DNA of 64,000 nt from Quadrisphaera sp. DSM 44207 (GCF_900101335.1 NZ_FNKA01000002.1:682001-746000); one strand, 5' to 3'; shown: positions 26,564-38,707, numbered from the stretch's first letter. Numbers and translations: made by a program. The notes: generated by a model from the sequence alone, not told the origin.

Positions 26564-27757
26564 TCACAGGTGGTCGAGCAGGAACCGCGCGACCTCGCGC
26601 TCCCACCGGTCCGGGTCGACGTTCCACTCCTTGCAGTGCCGGGCGCCCGGCACCGCGACGTGGCGCACGAGCTCCGGGCGCGCCTGCGCCAGGCGGCGGG
26701 AGGGACCCGCGGGCACGTACTCGTCGTCGTCGCTGTGCACGATCAGCAGCGGCACGGCGAGCTCCTCGGCGCGGGCCACCCAGTCCAGGCGCCGCAGGTC
26801 CACCGGCTCGAGCACGCCCACGAGGGCCCGCGCCAGCGGGGAGGCCAGCAGCGCCGAGCCGTAGCGGCCCACCGGCAGGGGCAGGCGGTTGAGCTTGGCG
26901 TGGTGGTCGAGCACGGAGCGCCAGTCGACCACCGGCCCGTCGAGGACGACGGCGCGCACCCGGTCCGCCGTCCACGAGCGCGCCAGGTGCTGCAGCGCGA
27001 TGGCGCCGCCCATCGACCAGCCGAAGAGGACGACCTCCCGGGCCCCGGCGTCCACGGCGTGCAGCACGGCCGCCTCGACGTCCTGCCACTCGGCGTGGCC
27101 CAGGGCGTAGCGCCCGTCCGGGCTCGCCGGCGCCTCGACGTCGTTGCGGTACGCGGGCACGAGCGCGGGCACCCCGAGGCGGTGCAGCAGCGGCACGGCG
27201 CGCAGGCACTCCGCGCGCGTCGCGCCCCGCCCGTGCACCAGCACGCCCCACACCTCGCTGGCGCCCTGGCCCCGCGGCGCGGGGACGAACCACGCGGGCA
27301 GGTCCCCCACCTGCGAGCGGACGACGACGTCCTCGTGCTCCAGGCCGAGGGCGGAGGCCGGGTCCCCGGCGTAGTACCAGCTGTTCCACCGCGCCGGCCC
27401 CGGCCGCAGGACGCCCTCGTCGACCCCGAGGAGCTCGCGGGTGACCGTGCCCGCCGCCTCATCGCGCTCCAGCACGGCGCCGAGGCGGGCGTGGCCGGTG
27501 CCGCCGGCCAGCCAGATCCCGTACCGCCCGGGCGCGGCGGTCTCCTCGCTCGCGCGCAGCACCACGGCGCCCTCGCGCACGGCGAGCACCTCGACGTCGT
27601 CGGGACGCTCGCGCGGCGGGGTGACGACGGCCCGCGCGAAACGGGCCGCCAGGCCGGAGCCCACGGCCGCCGCGGCCAGGCCCACGGCTCCTCCGACGAC
27701 GGCCCCGCGGGCTGCGGCGGTGGCCAGGGCGCGCCGGCCGGGAGGGAGGAGAGGCAT
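26564..27757 (-). CDS. Alpha/beta hydrolase with membrane anchor
   Basis: A 397-residue protein with an N-terminal hydrophobic segment (about 14-40) and an alpha/beta hydrolase domain. The nucleophile elbow is GWSMGG (Ser near 248), the oxyanion-side motif VHGRG precedes it, and acid and histidine candidates are HSDDDEYVP and GARHCKEW. Prolyl oligopeptidase-like or lysophospholipase-like activity is plausible; substrate unknown. ATG 27757 has CAGGAT 6 nt upstream on the minus strand (leaderless). It is convergent with the flavin reductase gene. Confidence 0.85.
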   Translation of the reverse strand: MPLLPPGRRALATAAARGAVVGGAVGLAAAAVGSGLAARFARAVVTPPRERPDDVEVLAVREGAVVLRASEETAAPGRYGIWLAGGTGHARLGAVLERDEAAGTVTRELLGVDEGVLRPGPARWNSWYYAGDPASALGLEHEDVVVRSQVGDLPAWFVPAPRGQGASEVWGVLVHGRGATRAECLRAVPLLHRLGVPALVPAYRNDVEAPASPDGRYALGHAEWQDVEAAVLHAVDAGAREVVLFGWSMGGAIALQHLARSWTADRVRAVVLDGPVVDWRSVLDHHAKLNRLPLPVGRYGSALLASPLARALVGVLEPVDLRRLDWVARAEELAVPLLIVHSDDDEYVPAGPSRRLAQARPELVRHVAVPGARHCKEWNVDPDRWEREVARFLLDHL

Positions 27758-27999
27758 GGCCCGATCCTGCCAGCGCGCGCGCCGGGGTGCCGGACCGCCC
27801 CGGCGGGCGCGCCCGCACCACCGCGGCCCGTGCGCCCGTGCCGATCCCGCACGACCCGCCGCAGCGCCGGACGATCCCGACCGCGCCCGGTCTACTGCTG
27901 CCAGCAGGCTCCCGGTCCCCGGGGAGGAGCCGCGACGCTGCCGGGCCCGGTCCTCGCAGCACGGGGCCGCAGGACCCCCCGGGGAGGAGGAGCGACGAG

Positions 28000-28413
28000 A
28001 TGAGCCAGGACCAGGAGGCCGCCCCGCAGCCGGTCCCGCCCGACGACCCCGAGCGCGACCTCGCCGTCGCCCGCCCGGACGCCGACCACGGCCTGACCCA
28101 CATCGGGCTGGCGGGAGACACCCACACGGTCCTCCTGCTCACGGGCGAGCAGACCGGCGGGCGCTACACCCTCATCGACATGCACGTCCCGTCCGGCGCG
28201 CCGCACCGCTTCACCAACGCCTCTCGCCAGCCGGCGCGGCTGCTGTGCGTGTGCACGCCCCCCGGGCAGGAGCGCTTCCTCGCGGAGGTCGGCGTCCCCG
28301 TCGACGGCCGGACGACGCCGCCGCCCGTGCTCGACGCCGACCAGCGGGCGGCGTTCCTGCGCCGTGCGCAGGAGCTGGCTCCGCGCTACCGCACGGAGCT
28401 CCTCGGACCCTGA
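28000..28413 (+). CDS. Cupin-type protein lacking its central barrel
   Basis: A 137-residue protein. The N-terminal strand block TVLLLTGEQTGGRYTLIDMHVP and the C-terminal block APHRFTNASRQPARLLCVCTPPG match the two ends of a known single-domain cupin family that normally spans about 45 more residues between them, including the two His and the Glu of the metal site. Here MHVPSG runs straight into APHRFTN. ATG 28000 follows GGAGGAGG at good distance, so it is well set up for translation. It may be a degenerate gene, or a reduced protein with no metal. The join is in frame and no stop interrupts it. Confidence 0.65.
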   Translation: MSQDQEAAPQPVPPDDPERDLAVARPDADHGLTHIGLAGDTHTVLLLTGEQTGGRYTLIDMHVPSGAPHRFTNASRQPARLLCVCTPPGQERFLAEVGVPVDGRTTPPPVLDADQRAAFLRRAQELAPRYRTELLGP

Positions 28414-28538
28414 GGCTCGGGCGGACCCGGCGCCGGCCGCGGGACAGGCGCTCGACCAGCCGCTCGCACAGGTCGAGGAGGAACGGGACGTCGCGGCACC
28501 CTCGACACCGGGCACCGTGTGACCGAGGGCACCCCCTG

Positions 28539-28570
28539 TTGACAGATCACGCAGCAGGCACTGACAGTTA
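28539..28570 (+). promoter_or_regulatory. Candidate promoter with consensus -35
   Basis: A perfect TTGACA (28539-28544) is followed 18 nt later by GACAGT (28563-28568), a weak -10. It would drive the LuxR-like gene at 28693 with a leader of about 115 nt. The rest of the 28414-28692 gap shows no gene or clear structure. Confidence 0.4.
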
Positions 28571-28692
28571 GCGCACGTCACCGATCACCGGGCACTCGGC
28601 CCGGGGTGGCCTACAGGGTCCAGACCAGGGCTCACACCGACCGCGCCACGTCCTCGACCTGCCGTCGAGACGAGCCGCCGAGGGGGAGCGCT

Positions 28693-29610
28693 GTGCTTGC
28701 CGACCTGCCGCGTCCTGTGGGACTGAAGCCCGCCACCGACCGAGAGCGGACCCGCCCGTCCGCCGCGCGGCTGCCCGCGCGCCCCGAACCCCGCCTCGGC
28801 GACCGGGTCGGCCTGGCTCCCCCGGCCCCCGCGCCGCGCGGCGCGTCCGGCGCACCCGCCTCCTCCGCCCCGCACGACGGACGGGCGGTGGCGGTGCGGG
28901 TCGTCGGGATGAACCCGGTCGCGGCGCACGGCCTGCGGGCCGCGCTGGAGCGGCAGTCGGGCACCTCCGTGCAGCTGCTGCGGGGCCCGGTCCAGCTCGC
29001 CGCGGAGCTGTACGACGCCGAGCACCCCGCTCAGCACGCCGACCGCCCCGCCGGCCGCACCGAGCACGCCGACCGCGCCGACGGCGCCGACCGCGCCGAC
29101 GGCCGGCCGCCCGCCGGCGCGCGAGGGGCCGCTCCGGCGCCGCGCCACCTCGTCATCTGCCCGCAGGAGCTCGTGGGCGCCGTGACGAAGGTGCTGGAGG
29201 GCCACCACGGCCCGGTGCCCGTGGTGGCGCTGCTCCCCGACACCACCGCGAGCACCTACGCCGGCGCCGTGCGAGCCGGAGCGCGCGCGGCGGTGCACGT
29301 CGGCGCGCCCCTGTCCGAGCTGCTCGCCGTGGTGCGCGCCGCCGCCCGCGGCCTGACCGTCCTGCCCGCAGCGGTGGCGCGCGCGCTGTGCGGGCCGTCC
29401 AGCGGCGTCGTCCGGATCGAGCTCGCGCCGGAGGAGCAGCACTGGCTGGTCCAGCTGGCGCAGGGCGTGACCGTGGCCGACCTCGCAGCGCGCAGCAGCC
29501 GGTCCGAGCGGGAGATGTACCGCCTGCTCAGCCGCTGCTACCGGCACCTGGGGACCAGCACGCGCACCGAGGCGCTCCTGGTGGCCCAGCGCGCCGGCCT
29601 CCTCGAGTGA
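28693..29610 (+). CDS. LuxR-type regulator with a degenerate receiver domain
   Basis: A 305-residue protein. Residues of the central region follow the receiver fold (VRVVGMNPVAAHGLRAAL at its start, VVALLPDTTASTYAGAVRAGARAAVHVG later), but the phosphorylation strand reads HLVICPQEL with no Asp, and the usual late Lys is missing. A His/Asp/Arg/Ala-rich linker (about 115-135) interrupts the domain. The last 60 residues are a LuxR-like HTH (EEQHWLVQLAQGVTVADLAA). It should act without phosphorylation, as an orphan regulator; target unknown. GTG 28693 has GGGGGAG upstream; the frame is open further upstream without an RBS. Confidence 0.72.
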   Translation: MLADLPRPVGLKPATDRERTRPSAARLPARPEPRLGDRVGLAPPAPAPRGASGAPASSAPHDGRAVAVRVVGMNPVAAHGLRAALERQSGTSVQLLRGPVQLAAELYDAEHPAQHADRPAGRTEHADRADGADRADGRPPAGARGAAPAPRHLVICPQELVGAVTKVLEGHHGPVPVVALLPDTTASTYAGAVRAGARAAVHVGAPLSELLAVVRAAARGLTVLPAAVARALCGPSSGVVRIELAPEEQHWLVQLAQGVTVADLAARSSRSEREMYRLLSRCYRHLGTSTRTEALLVAQRAGLLE

Positions 29611-29655
29611 GGCCCTTCGAGGCGGCGCTCGGGGACGACGCGTCCTGAGCGCCGG

Positions 29656-31708
<2,053 letters not shown>

Positions 31709-31712
<4 letters not shown>

Positions 31713-33904
31713 CCTCCGCACCTCCCTCCGCCCGCACCCGCACCGCACCGAGCACGACCGCCGGCCCGCCCGCCGCGCTCGGCACCACCGAGAAGAGGCC
31801 CGTCCCGCCCACCGCGCCGCCGACCGCGGACGCCGGCCTGCCCTTCCCGCTCGGCGCCACGCCGCTGCAGGGCGGCACGAACGTCGCCGTGTACTCCGAG
31901 ACGGCGGAGGCCGTCGAGGTGGCCCTGTTCGACGCGGTCGGCACCGAGACGCGCGTGGCGCTGCCCGAGCGCACCGGGCACGTCTTCCACGGCTTCCTGC
32001 CGGGCGTCGGCGTCGGGCAGCGGTACGGGCTGCGCGTGCACGGGCCGTGGGACCCGGCGAACGGGCTGCGGCACAACGCGGCCAAGCTGCTGCTGGACCC
32101 GCACGCGACGGCCGTCGAGGGCGGGGTGTCCTGGGGCGAGGACGTCTTCGGCCACCACTTCGACGACCCGACCCGGCGCAACGACGCGGACTCCGCGGCG
32201 TCGATGCCCCGCTGCGTCGTCGCCGACCGCTCCTTCGACTGGGGCGACGACGCGCCGCCGCGCACGCCGCTGTCGGAGACGGTCGTCTACGAGACGCACG
32301 TGAAGGGCCTGACGAAGCGCCACCCCGACGTCCCGGAGGAGCTGCGCGGCACCTACGCCGGCCTGGCCCACCCCGCGGTCACGCAGCACCTGACCGACCT
32401 GGGGGTGACCGCCGTCGAGCTGCTGCCGGTGCACCAGTTCGTCCAGGACTCCCACCTGCTGGAGAAGGGCCTGCGCAACTACTGGGGCTACAACTCCATC
32501 GGCTTCCTCGCCCCGCACGGGGAGTACAGCTCCGCGGGCGACGGCGGGCAGCAGGTCGCCGAGTTCAAGGCCATGGTCAAGGCGCTGCACGCCGCGGGCC
32601 TGGAGGTGATCCTCGACGTGGTGTTCAACCACACCGCCGAGGGCAACCACCTGGGGCCGACGCTGTCCCTGAGGGGCATCGACAACGGCTCCTACTACCG
32701 CCTGGTCGGGGAGGACCGCCAGCACTACTTCGACACCACCGGCACGGGCAACAGCCTGAACGTCGGCCACCCCGCCGCCCTGCACCTGATCATGGACTCG
32801 CTGCGCTACTGGGTGACCGAGATGCACGTCGACGGCTTCCGCTTCGACCTGGCCACGACCCTGACCCGCCAGGGCGGTGACATGGACGTGCACAGCGCCT
32901 TCCTCGACCTCGTGCACCAGGACCCGGTGCTGGCGCCCGTGAAGATGATCGCCGAACCGTGGGACACCGCCGGCTACCAGGTCGGCGGCTTCCCGGCCCG
33001 CTGGTCGGAGTGGAACGGGAAGTACCGCGACGGCGTGCGCGACTTCTGGCGCGGCGCCGAGGGCTCGCTCGGCGAGCTTGCGCTGCGGATGACGGGCAGC
33101 CCCGACGTCTACGAGCGCGGCGGGCGCGACCCGGTGGCCAGCGTCAACTTCGTCACCGCCCACGACGGGTTCAGCCTCGCCGACCTCACCGCCTTCGACG
33201 AGAAGCACAACGAGGCCAACGGCGAGGGCGGCGCGGACGGCGAGAGCGACAACCGCTCGTGGAACTGCGGCGCCGAGGGGCCCAGCGACGACCCGGCCGT
33301 GTGCGCGCTGCGCGACCGGCAGCGGCGCAACCTCCTCGCCACGCTGCTGCTCTCGGCCGGGGTGCCGATGCTCCTCGGCGGCGACGAGATCGCCCGCACC
33401 CAGGGCGGCAACAACAACGCCTACTGCCACGACGACGAGGTCTCCTGGTACGACTGGGAGGGCGCCGACGCCGACCTGCTGGCCTTCACGCGCGAGCTGA
33501 TCGCGCTGCGCAAGGCGCACCCGGCGCTGCACCCGCGCCACTACCTGCCCGCGCCCGACGACGCCGACGAGGACGCCGACGGCGCGATCGTCATGCGCCG
33601 CGCCGACGGGCCGCGGATGACGGACGCCGACTGGGGCGACGCCGTGAGCAAGGCCCTCGCCGTCCACCTGACCGGGCCGGCGGGCGACGGCGGCGCGGAC
33701 GAGCTGCTCGTGCTCCTGAACGCCTCGGAGGGCGCGGTGGAGTTCGGCACCCCGGCCGAGCCGCGGCGCGGCAAGAAGCGCGTCAAGCGCTGGGAGCTGC
33801 TGCTGAGCACCGACCCGGAGCAGCACCTGCGGCGCCCCCTGGCACCCGGGGCGACGGTGCTCGTGCGCGACCGGTCCCTGACGGTGCTGCGCCGAACGGG
33901 GTGA
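31709..33904 (+). CDS. glgX: Glycogen debranching enzyme GlgX (second copy)
   Basis: A 731-residue GH13 isoamylase-type enzyme. It shares the VDGFRFDLAT, MIAEPWD and NFVTAHDGF catalytic blocks and the HNEANGEGGADGESDNRSWN block with the GlgX at 13904. It differs by a Thr/Pro/Ala-rich N-terminal extension of about 45 residues and by an insertion with DDADEDADGAIV near the C-terminus. GTG 31709 overlaps the stop of the MarR gene by GTGA, so it is translated together with the regulator. No trehalose gene is adjacent to this copy, which suggests it serves glycogen turnover under separate control. Confidence 0.94.
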
Positions 33905-33977
33905 ACCGCTCCCCCGCCCGGCGGTCCGCGCCGCCGGGCGGGGGTCGTGCGGGAGAGCCCGCGGCCAGGATGGCCGC

Positions 33978-35054
33978 GTGCGCCTGCCCGTCCTGCCTCC
34001 CGTCGCGCCGATGCTGGCGAGGCCCGTGCCGCAGGTGCCCGCACCGGACGCCGTCGCCGGCGGGCTGGTGTACGAGCCGAAGTGGGACGGGTTCCGCTGC
34101 ATCGTCTTCCGCGACGGCGACGAGGTGGTCCTCGGCAGCCGCGGCGAGCGCCCGCTGACGCGGTACTTCCCCGAGCTCGTGGAGCAGGTGCTGCAGCACG
34201 CGCCGCCGCGGTGCGTGGTCGACGGGGAGGTCGTGCTGCGCCGCGGTCAGCCGGGCGCGGAGCGGCTGGACTGGGAGGCCCTGGCGCAGCGGATCCACCC
34301 GGCCGGCTCGCGGGTGCGCCTGCTGGCCGAGCGGACGCCGGTCTCCTTCGTCGCCTTCGACCTGCTCGCCCTGGGCGAGGAGGACCTGCAGCTGCGCCCG
34401 TTCGCCGAGCGGCGCGCCCGGCTGGAGGACGTGCTGGACCACGACCGCGACCACGGCCGGCTGCACCTGACGCGGGTGACCGCCGACGCCGAGGAGGCCC
34501 GGCGGTGGCTGGAGGCCTTCGAGGGCGCCGGCCTGGACGGCGTGGTGGCCAAGCCGCTCGCGGCCCCGTACGCGCCGGGCAGGCGGGTGGTGCTCAAGGT
34601 CAAGCACGCGCGCACCGCCGACGTCGTGGCCGTCGGCTACCGGGTGCACAAGAGCGGGCGCGGCGTCGGGTCGCTGCTGCTCGGCCTGCACGACGACGCG
34701 GGGCAGCTGCGCCAGGTCGGGGCGGTCTCGGCGTTCACCACGGCCGTCCGCGCGCAGCTGGAGGAGCAGCTGGCCCCGCTCGTGGCGCGCGACGAGGGCG
34801 GTGAGGTCGTGCGCGGGGTCGGGGAGAGGAACCGGTTCGCCGCCGCGGACAAGGACACCTCGTGGGTGGTGCTGCGCCCGGAGCTGGTGCTCGAGGTGCG
34901 CTACGACCAGATGGAGGGCGACCGGTTCCGGCACGTGGCGCAGTTCGGGCGCTGGCGCCCGGACCGCGACCCCGCCTCGTGCACCTTCGGGCAGCTCGAG
35001 GTGCCGGTGGCCTACGACCTCGACGCCGTGCTCACGGGCTCCTCCGGGCGCTGA
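33978..35054 (+). CDS. ligC: ATP-dependent DNA ligase, LigC type
   Basis: A 358-residue ATP-dependent ligase. The adenylated lysine is K35 in motif I EPKWDGFR, followed by RGERPLTRYFPE, the VDGEVV motif, FVAFDLLALG, and LDGVVAKP and VVLKVKH as motifs IV and V; a short OB-fold domain ends the protein. LigC-type ligases take part in non-replicative repair, including base excision repair, in mycobacteria. No Ku or LigD gene is nearby. GTG 33978 has CAGGAT 6 nt upstream (leaderless). Confidence 0.93.
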   Translation: MRLPVLPPVAPMLARPVPQVPAPDAVAGGLVYEPKWDGFRCIVFRDGDEVVLGSRGERPLTRYFPELVEQVLQHAPPRCVVDGEVVLRRGQPGAERLDWEALAQRIHPAGSRVRLLAERTPVSFVAFDLLALGEEDLQLRPFAERRARLEDVLDHDRDHGRLHLTRVTADAEEARRWLEAFEGAGLDGVVAKPLAAPYAPGRRVVLKVKHARTADVVAVGYRVHKSGRGVGSLLLGLHDDAGQLRQVGAVSAFTTAVRAQLEEQLAPLVARDEGGEVVRGVGERNRFAAADKDTSWVVLRPELVLEVRYDQMEGDRFRHVAQFGRWRPDRDPASCTFGQLEVPVAYDLDAVLTGSSGR

Positions 35055-35116
35055 GCCGACGCCGCGCGCCGGCGCCGTGCCCGAGCCGCGGGTGCCGGCC
35101 CGGTAGCCTCGCCGCC

Positions 35117-35605
35117 GTGCCCGAGCCGCGCGAGACCGTCGTCCTGCTCACCGAGGAGCCCGTGCAGGCCGCCGACGCCGAGCGGATCATCGCGCTGCAC
35201 GAGGGCGAGGACCTCCTCTACCGCGTGCTCGTGCCCACGGACACCGAGCGCAACCTGCTCGCCGAGGTCGTCGACCGGCTCAGCCTGGGCCAGCTGCGCC
35301 AGGCCCTGGACGCCGTGCGCGGGCCCGATCCGCAGCGGGCGCGGGCGCAGGCGCAGGAGGTGCTCGACGCGACGCTGTTCTCGCTGCGCGAGCGCGGCCG
35401 GGACGCCGACGGCGCCCTGACCGCCGACGACCCGCTGCCGGCGCTGGAGCAGGCCGTGCGGGGGCACGGCGCCCGCGAGGTCGTGGTCGTCACGCGCCCG
35501 CGGGCCCTGGAGGACACCTTCCACCGCGACTGGGCGTCGCGGGCCCGCGAGGAGCTCGGCGTGCCGGTGCTGCACCTGTACGGCGGGACGACGTTCCTCG
35601 GCTGA
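35117..35605 (+). CDS. Conserved hypothetical protein, Rossmann-like
   Basis: A 162-residue cytosolic protein. Alternating strands such as ETVVLLTEEPV, DLLYRVLVPTD and EVVVVTRPRAL, with a final VPVLHLYGGTTFL, suggest a small alpha/beta fold like that of universal stress proteins, but no nucleotide-binding motif is clear. GTG 35117 has TAGCCT 7 nt upstream (leaderless). It lies alone between ligC and msrB. Confidence 0.7.
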   Translation: MPEPRETVVLLTEEPVQAADAERIIALHEGEDLLYRVLVPTDTERNLLAEVVDRLSLGQLRQALDAVRGPDPQRARAQAQEVLDATLFSLRERGRDADGALTADDPLPALEQAVRGHGAREVVVVTRPRALEDTFHRDWASRAREELGVPVLHLYGGTTFLG

Positions 35606-35667
35606 GCCGATGCTCCTCGGCCGAGCCGGCGGGGAACGGCGCGCGGCGCACCGGTGTTGACCCCGGC

Positions 35668-36111
35668 ATGAGCACCTCGAGCCTGCCCGGCGAGTCCGGC
35701 ACGCGGTATCCGGTCACCAAGAGCGACACCGAGTGGCGCCAGCAGCTGTCGCGCGCCGAGTACCACGTGCTGCGCGAGGCCGGCACCGAGCGCCCCTACG
35801 TCGGCGAGTACACCGACACCGAGACCGAGGGCGTCTACTCCTGCCGCGCGTGCGGCGCGGAGCTCTTCCGCAGCGACACGAAGTTCCACTCGAACTGCGG
35901 CTGGCCCGCGTTCTGGGCGCCGTCGGCCGACGACCACGTGGAGCTGGTTCCCGACCGCTCGCTCGGCGTGGTGCGCACCGAGGTCCGGTGCGCGTCCTGC
36001 GGCAGCCACCTCGGCCACGTCTTCGAGGGCGAGGGCTTCCCCACACCGACCGACCAGCGGTACTGCATCAACTCCGTCAGCCTGCGTCTGGATCCCACCA
36101 CCAGCTCCTGA
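35668..36111 (+). CDS. msrB: Peptide-methionine (R)-S-oxide reductase
   Basis: A 147-residue MsrB that reduces the R form of methionine sulfoxide in proteins. Zinc ligands are the pairs C59-x2-C62 and C108-x2-C111; the catalytic cysteine is C133 in RYCINS. The GWPAFWAP block is intact. ATG 35668 is used; no clear Shine-Dalgarno. It is read in the same direction as the GNAT gene 22 nt later. Confidence 0.95.
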   Translation: MSTSSLPGESGTRYPVTKSDTEWRQQLSRAEYHVLREAGTERPYVGEYTDTETEGVYSCRACGAELFRSDTKFHSNCGWPAFWAPSADDHVELVPDRSLGVVRTEVRCASCGSHLGHVFEGEGFPTPTDQRYCINSVSLRLDPTTSS

Positions 36112-36133
36112 GCCGACCGGCGAGGATGCGCGG

Positions 36134-36601
36134 GTGAGCACTCCTGCCGCGCCCGCCGTCCGCCGCGCCGCCTGGCGCGACCTCGACCCGCAGCTGGCGT
36201 ACGCGATCGCCCGGCTGCGGGTCGACGTGTTCGTGGTCGAGCAGGCGTGCCCCTACCCCGAGCTGGACGGGCGCGACCTGGAGCCGGACGCCGAGCACTG
36301 CTGGGTCCCCGGCGGCGGGCTGGCGGTCGGCGCGTACCTGCGGGTGCTGGCCGACGGCGACGGCGACGGCGCGCGCCGCGTCGGGCGGGTCGTCACGGCT
36401 GCCCCCGCGCGCGGGCAGGGCCTGGCGGGGGCGCTGATGGGCGACGTCCTGGCCCGGCACGGGCGCGCGCCGCTGGTGCTGGACGCCCAGGCGCACCTGG
36501 AGCACTGGTACGCCCGCTGGGGCTTCGCGCCGTCCGGGCCGGGTTTCCTCGAGGACGGCATCCCGCACGTGCCGATGCGCCGCTTCCCCACCCCGCCGTG
36601 A
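36134..36601 (+). CDS. ElaA-like GNAT acetyltransferase
   Basis: A 155-residue GNAT-fold protein of the ElaA type. It opens with the family's AIARLRVDVFVVEQACPYPELDGRD and has the acetyl-CoA loop RVVTAAPARGQGLAGALM, then HLEHWYARWGF. Substrate unknown. GTG 36134 has GAGGAT 6 nt upstream (leaderless). Its stop codon TGA falls within a short element also found inside and after dhaM. Confidence 0.88.
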   Translation: MSTPAAPAVRRAAWRDLDPQLAYAIARLRVDVFVVEQACPYPELDGRDLEPDAEHCWVPGGGLAVGAYLRVLADGDGDGARRVGRVVTAAPARGQGLAGALMGDVLARHGRAPLVLDAQAHLEHWYARWGFAPSGPGFLEDGIPHVPMRRFPTPP

Positions 36602-36624
36602 TCGTGTGGGTCAGGCCGGCGGGG
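36586..36624. repeat. GNAT-end copy of the CCGTGATC element, with hairpin
   Basis: CCCCACCCCGCCGTGATCGTG (36586-36606) minus its first base is matched with one difference at 58241-58260. The segment can fold: CCCCGCCG (36591-36598) pairs with CGGCGGGG (36617-36624), loop 18 nt. It lies between the convergent GNAT and AGE genes and contains both stop codons or abuts them. Confidence 0.65.
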
Positions 36625-37885
36625 ACGGCGCGGACGCGTCGCGCAGGGCCGCCGGGAGCATCGGGGTCAGCGGCAGCTGCGGCACCAGGCACGCCTGCAC
36701 GGCGTGGTAGACGTCCGGCTTGCCCGACCAGGTGCCCGTCGCCGGGCGCCCTCGCGCGTCCAGCTCGTGGCGCCAGGAGCCCTTCTCGCGGTCGACGAAG
36801 AGCCGCTCGGCATGGTCCCACCACTCCTCGTAGCGGTCGGCGTAGGCCGGCTCCCCCGTCGCGGCGTACATCGCGGCCGCGGCCGCGATGCCCTCGGTGA
36901 CCACCCAGTGCATGCGGGCCGTCACCACCGGGGCGCCGTCGAAGTCCGTGGTGTAGACGAACCCCTCGTGCCCGTCGGCGCGCCAGCCCTCCCGCACGGC
37001 GGTGTCGAACAGCGCCACCGCGTCGTCGAGCAGCCACACCGGTGCGCCGGCGCCGAGGGAGGCCCGCAGGTGCAGGCACAGGCGCGACCACTCCAGCAGG
37101 TGCCCGGTGGTCACCCCGTACGGGCGGAAGGGGTGGGCCCGATCGTCGCTGTTGTAGTCCGGCAGCGGGTTCCAGCCGGCGTCGAAGTGCTCCGGCAGCC
37201 GCCACCCGGCCTCCCGGGCGAAGCCGTGCACGACGCGCTCGGCGATCCGCAGCGCCCGCGCCCGCCACTGCTCGCGGCCGGTGACGTCGGCGGCGGTGAG
37301 CATCGCCTCGACGCCGTGCATGTTGGCGTTGACCCCGCGGTAGGGGTCCAGCGCCGAGAAGGCGCGGTCCCACTCCTCGACGAGCATCCCGTCGTCCTCG
37401 CGCCAGAACCGCCGCTCGAGCACGCCGAGGGCGTCGTCGAGCAGCTCGGGCGCGCCGGGGCGTCCGGCGGCGGTGGCGCTGGCCGCGGCCAGGACGACGA
37501 ACGCGTGCGCGTACGCGCCCTTGGTCAGGTCGCTGGCGGGGTCCTCCAGGCCGGTCGGGCCGAGCGCGCCGAACCAGCCGCCGTGCTCGCCGTCGCGCAG
37601 CCGCCCGCTCAGCGCCGCGACGCCGGCGTCGGCGAGCGCGCCGTCCCCGGGCCGGCCCAGCAGGTGGCCGAGGGAGAACACGTGCGTCATCCGTGCGGTC
37701 ACGTACGCGTGCACCGGCTGGTCCAGCTGCGGCCGGCCCTCGTCGTCCAGGAGCGCGAAGCCGCCGTCGGGGTGCACCGCGCCGGCGGCGAAGCCCAGCA
37801 GCCGGTCGACCTCGCCGCGCAGCCGCTCGGCGTCCGGAACGGGCGGCTGCGGGAGCCGCAGCGGCCCTCCGCCCGGCGCGCTCAC
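36611..37885 (-). CDS. N-acylglucosamine 2-epimerase (AGE) family enzyme
   Basis: A 424-residue (alpha/alpha)6-barrel enzyme of the AGE superfamily, which interconverts sugars at C2 or aldose and ketose (N-acylglucosamine epimerase, cellobiose epimerase, mannose or sulfoquinovose isomerase). Blocks rich in His and aromatic residues fit the active site: [38 protein letters not shown] and [11 protein letters not shown]. The last two resemble mannose isomerase/YihS-like members. Substrate not decidable. The GTG start overlaps the hemQ stop by GTGA; why an epimerase is coupled to heme synthesis is unclear. Confidence 0.88.
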   Translation of the reverse strand: MSAPGGGPLRLPQPPVPDAERLRGEVDRLLGFAAGAVHPDGGFALLDDEGRPQLDQPVHAYVTARMTHVFSLGHLLGRPGDGALADAGVAALSGRLRDGEHGGWFGALGPTGLEDPASDLTKGAYAHAFVVLAAASATAAGRPGAPELLDDALGVLERRFWREDDGMLVEEWDRAFSALDPYRGVNANMHGVEAMLTAADVTGREQWRARALRIAERVVHGFAREAGWRLPEHFDAGWNPLPDYNSDDRAHPFRPYGVTTGHLLEWSRLCLHLRASLGAGAPVWLLDDAVALFDTAVREGWRADGHEGFVYTTDFDGAPVVTARMHWVVTEGIAAAAAMYAATGEPAYADRYEEWWDHAERLFVDREKGSWRHELDARGRPATGTWSGKPDVYHAVQACLVPQLPLTPMLPAALRDASAPSPPA

Positions 37886-38622
37886 GGCAGGGCGTCGACG
37901 AGCTCGGCCAGCGGCACGCGCCGCCCGGTGAAGAAGGGCAGCTCCTCGCGCACGTGGCGGCGGGCCTCGGTGTTCCGCAGGTCGCGCATGAGGTCGACGA
38001 TGCGGTGCAGCTCGTCGGCCTCGAACGCGAGCAGCCACTCGTAGTCGCCGAGCGCGAACGCGGAGACGGTGTTCGCGCGCACGTCCGGATAAGGCATGGC
38101 GGCCATGCCGTGGTCCTTGAGCATCGTGCGCCGCTCGTCCTCGGGCAGCAGGTACCACTCGTAGGATCGCACGAACGGGTACACGTTCAGGTAGCGGCGC
38201 GGCTCCTCCCCGGCCATGAACGCCGGGACGTGGCGGGCGTTGAACTCGGCCTGGCGGTGCACCCCGACCGAGGACCACACGGGCTTCAGCACCCGCCCGA
38301 GCGCGGTGCGGCGCAGGCGCCGGTAGGCCTCCTGCACCACCTCCACGGACGGCGCGTGCCACCACACCATCACGTCCGCGTCGGCGCGCATGCCGGAGGT
38401 GTCGTACAGCCCCCGCACCTGCAGGTCGCGCGCACCGAGCCCGGCGAGCAGCGCCTCGACCTCGGCCGCGACCGCGGCGCGGTCGGCGCCGGGGCCCAGC
38501 TCGCCGTCGAGGGCGAACACCGACCACATCGTGTAGCGGATGGTCTGGTTGATCTCGGCGTGCGTGCGGGTGGCCGGCTTCTCGGCGGTGCCCGCCCGCT
38601 CCTGCTCGGGAGCCTGCGTCAT
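37882..38622 (-). CDS. hemQ: Coproheme decarboxylase HemQ (ChdC)
   Basis: A 246-residue protein of the chlorite dismutase family, actinobacterial HemQ type. It makes heme b from coproheme by two oxidative decarboxylations. The start [14 protein letters not shown], the [14 protein letters not shown]-like [14 protein letters not shown] block and the proximal-heme histidine in [13 protein letters not shown] (about residue 170) mark the family. The chlorite dismutase catalytic arginine is not expected in this branch. ATG 38622 has GAGGAT 6 nt upstream on the minus strand, so it has its own leaderless promoter downstream of hemY. Confidence 0.95.
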   Translation of the reverse strand: MTQAPEQERAGTAEKPATRTHAEINQTIRYTMWSVFALDGELGPGADRAAVAAEVEALLAGLGARDLQVRGLYDTSGMRADADVMVWWHAPSVEVVQEAYRRLRRTALGRVLKPVWSSVGVHRQAEFNARHVPAFMAGEEPRRYLNVYPFVRSYEWYLLPEDERRTMLKDHGMAAMPYPDVRANTVSAFALGDYEWLLAFEADELHRIVDLMRDLRNTEARRHVREELPFFTGRRVPLAELVDALP

Positions 38623-38707
38623 GGCCCCATCCTCGCGCGCGCGGCGCCCGCGCTCACCCCGGGGCCGCGCGGTGCGCCCGCGGCGCCCGCGGCCCGCACC
38701 GCCGGGC

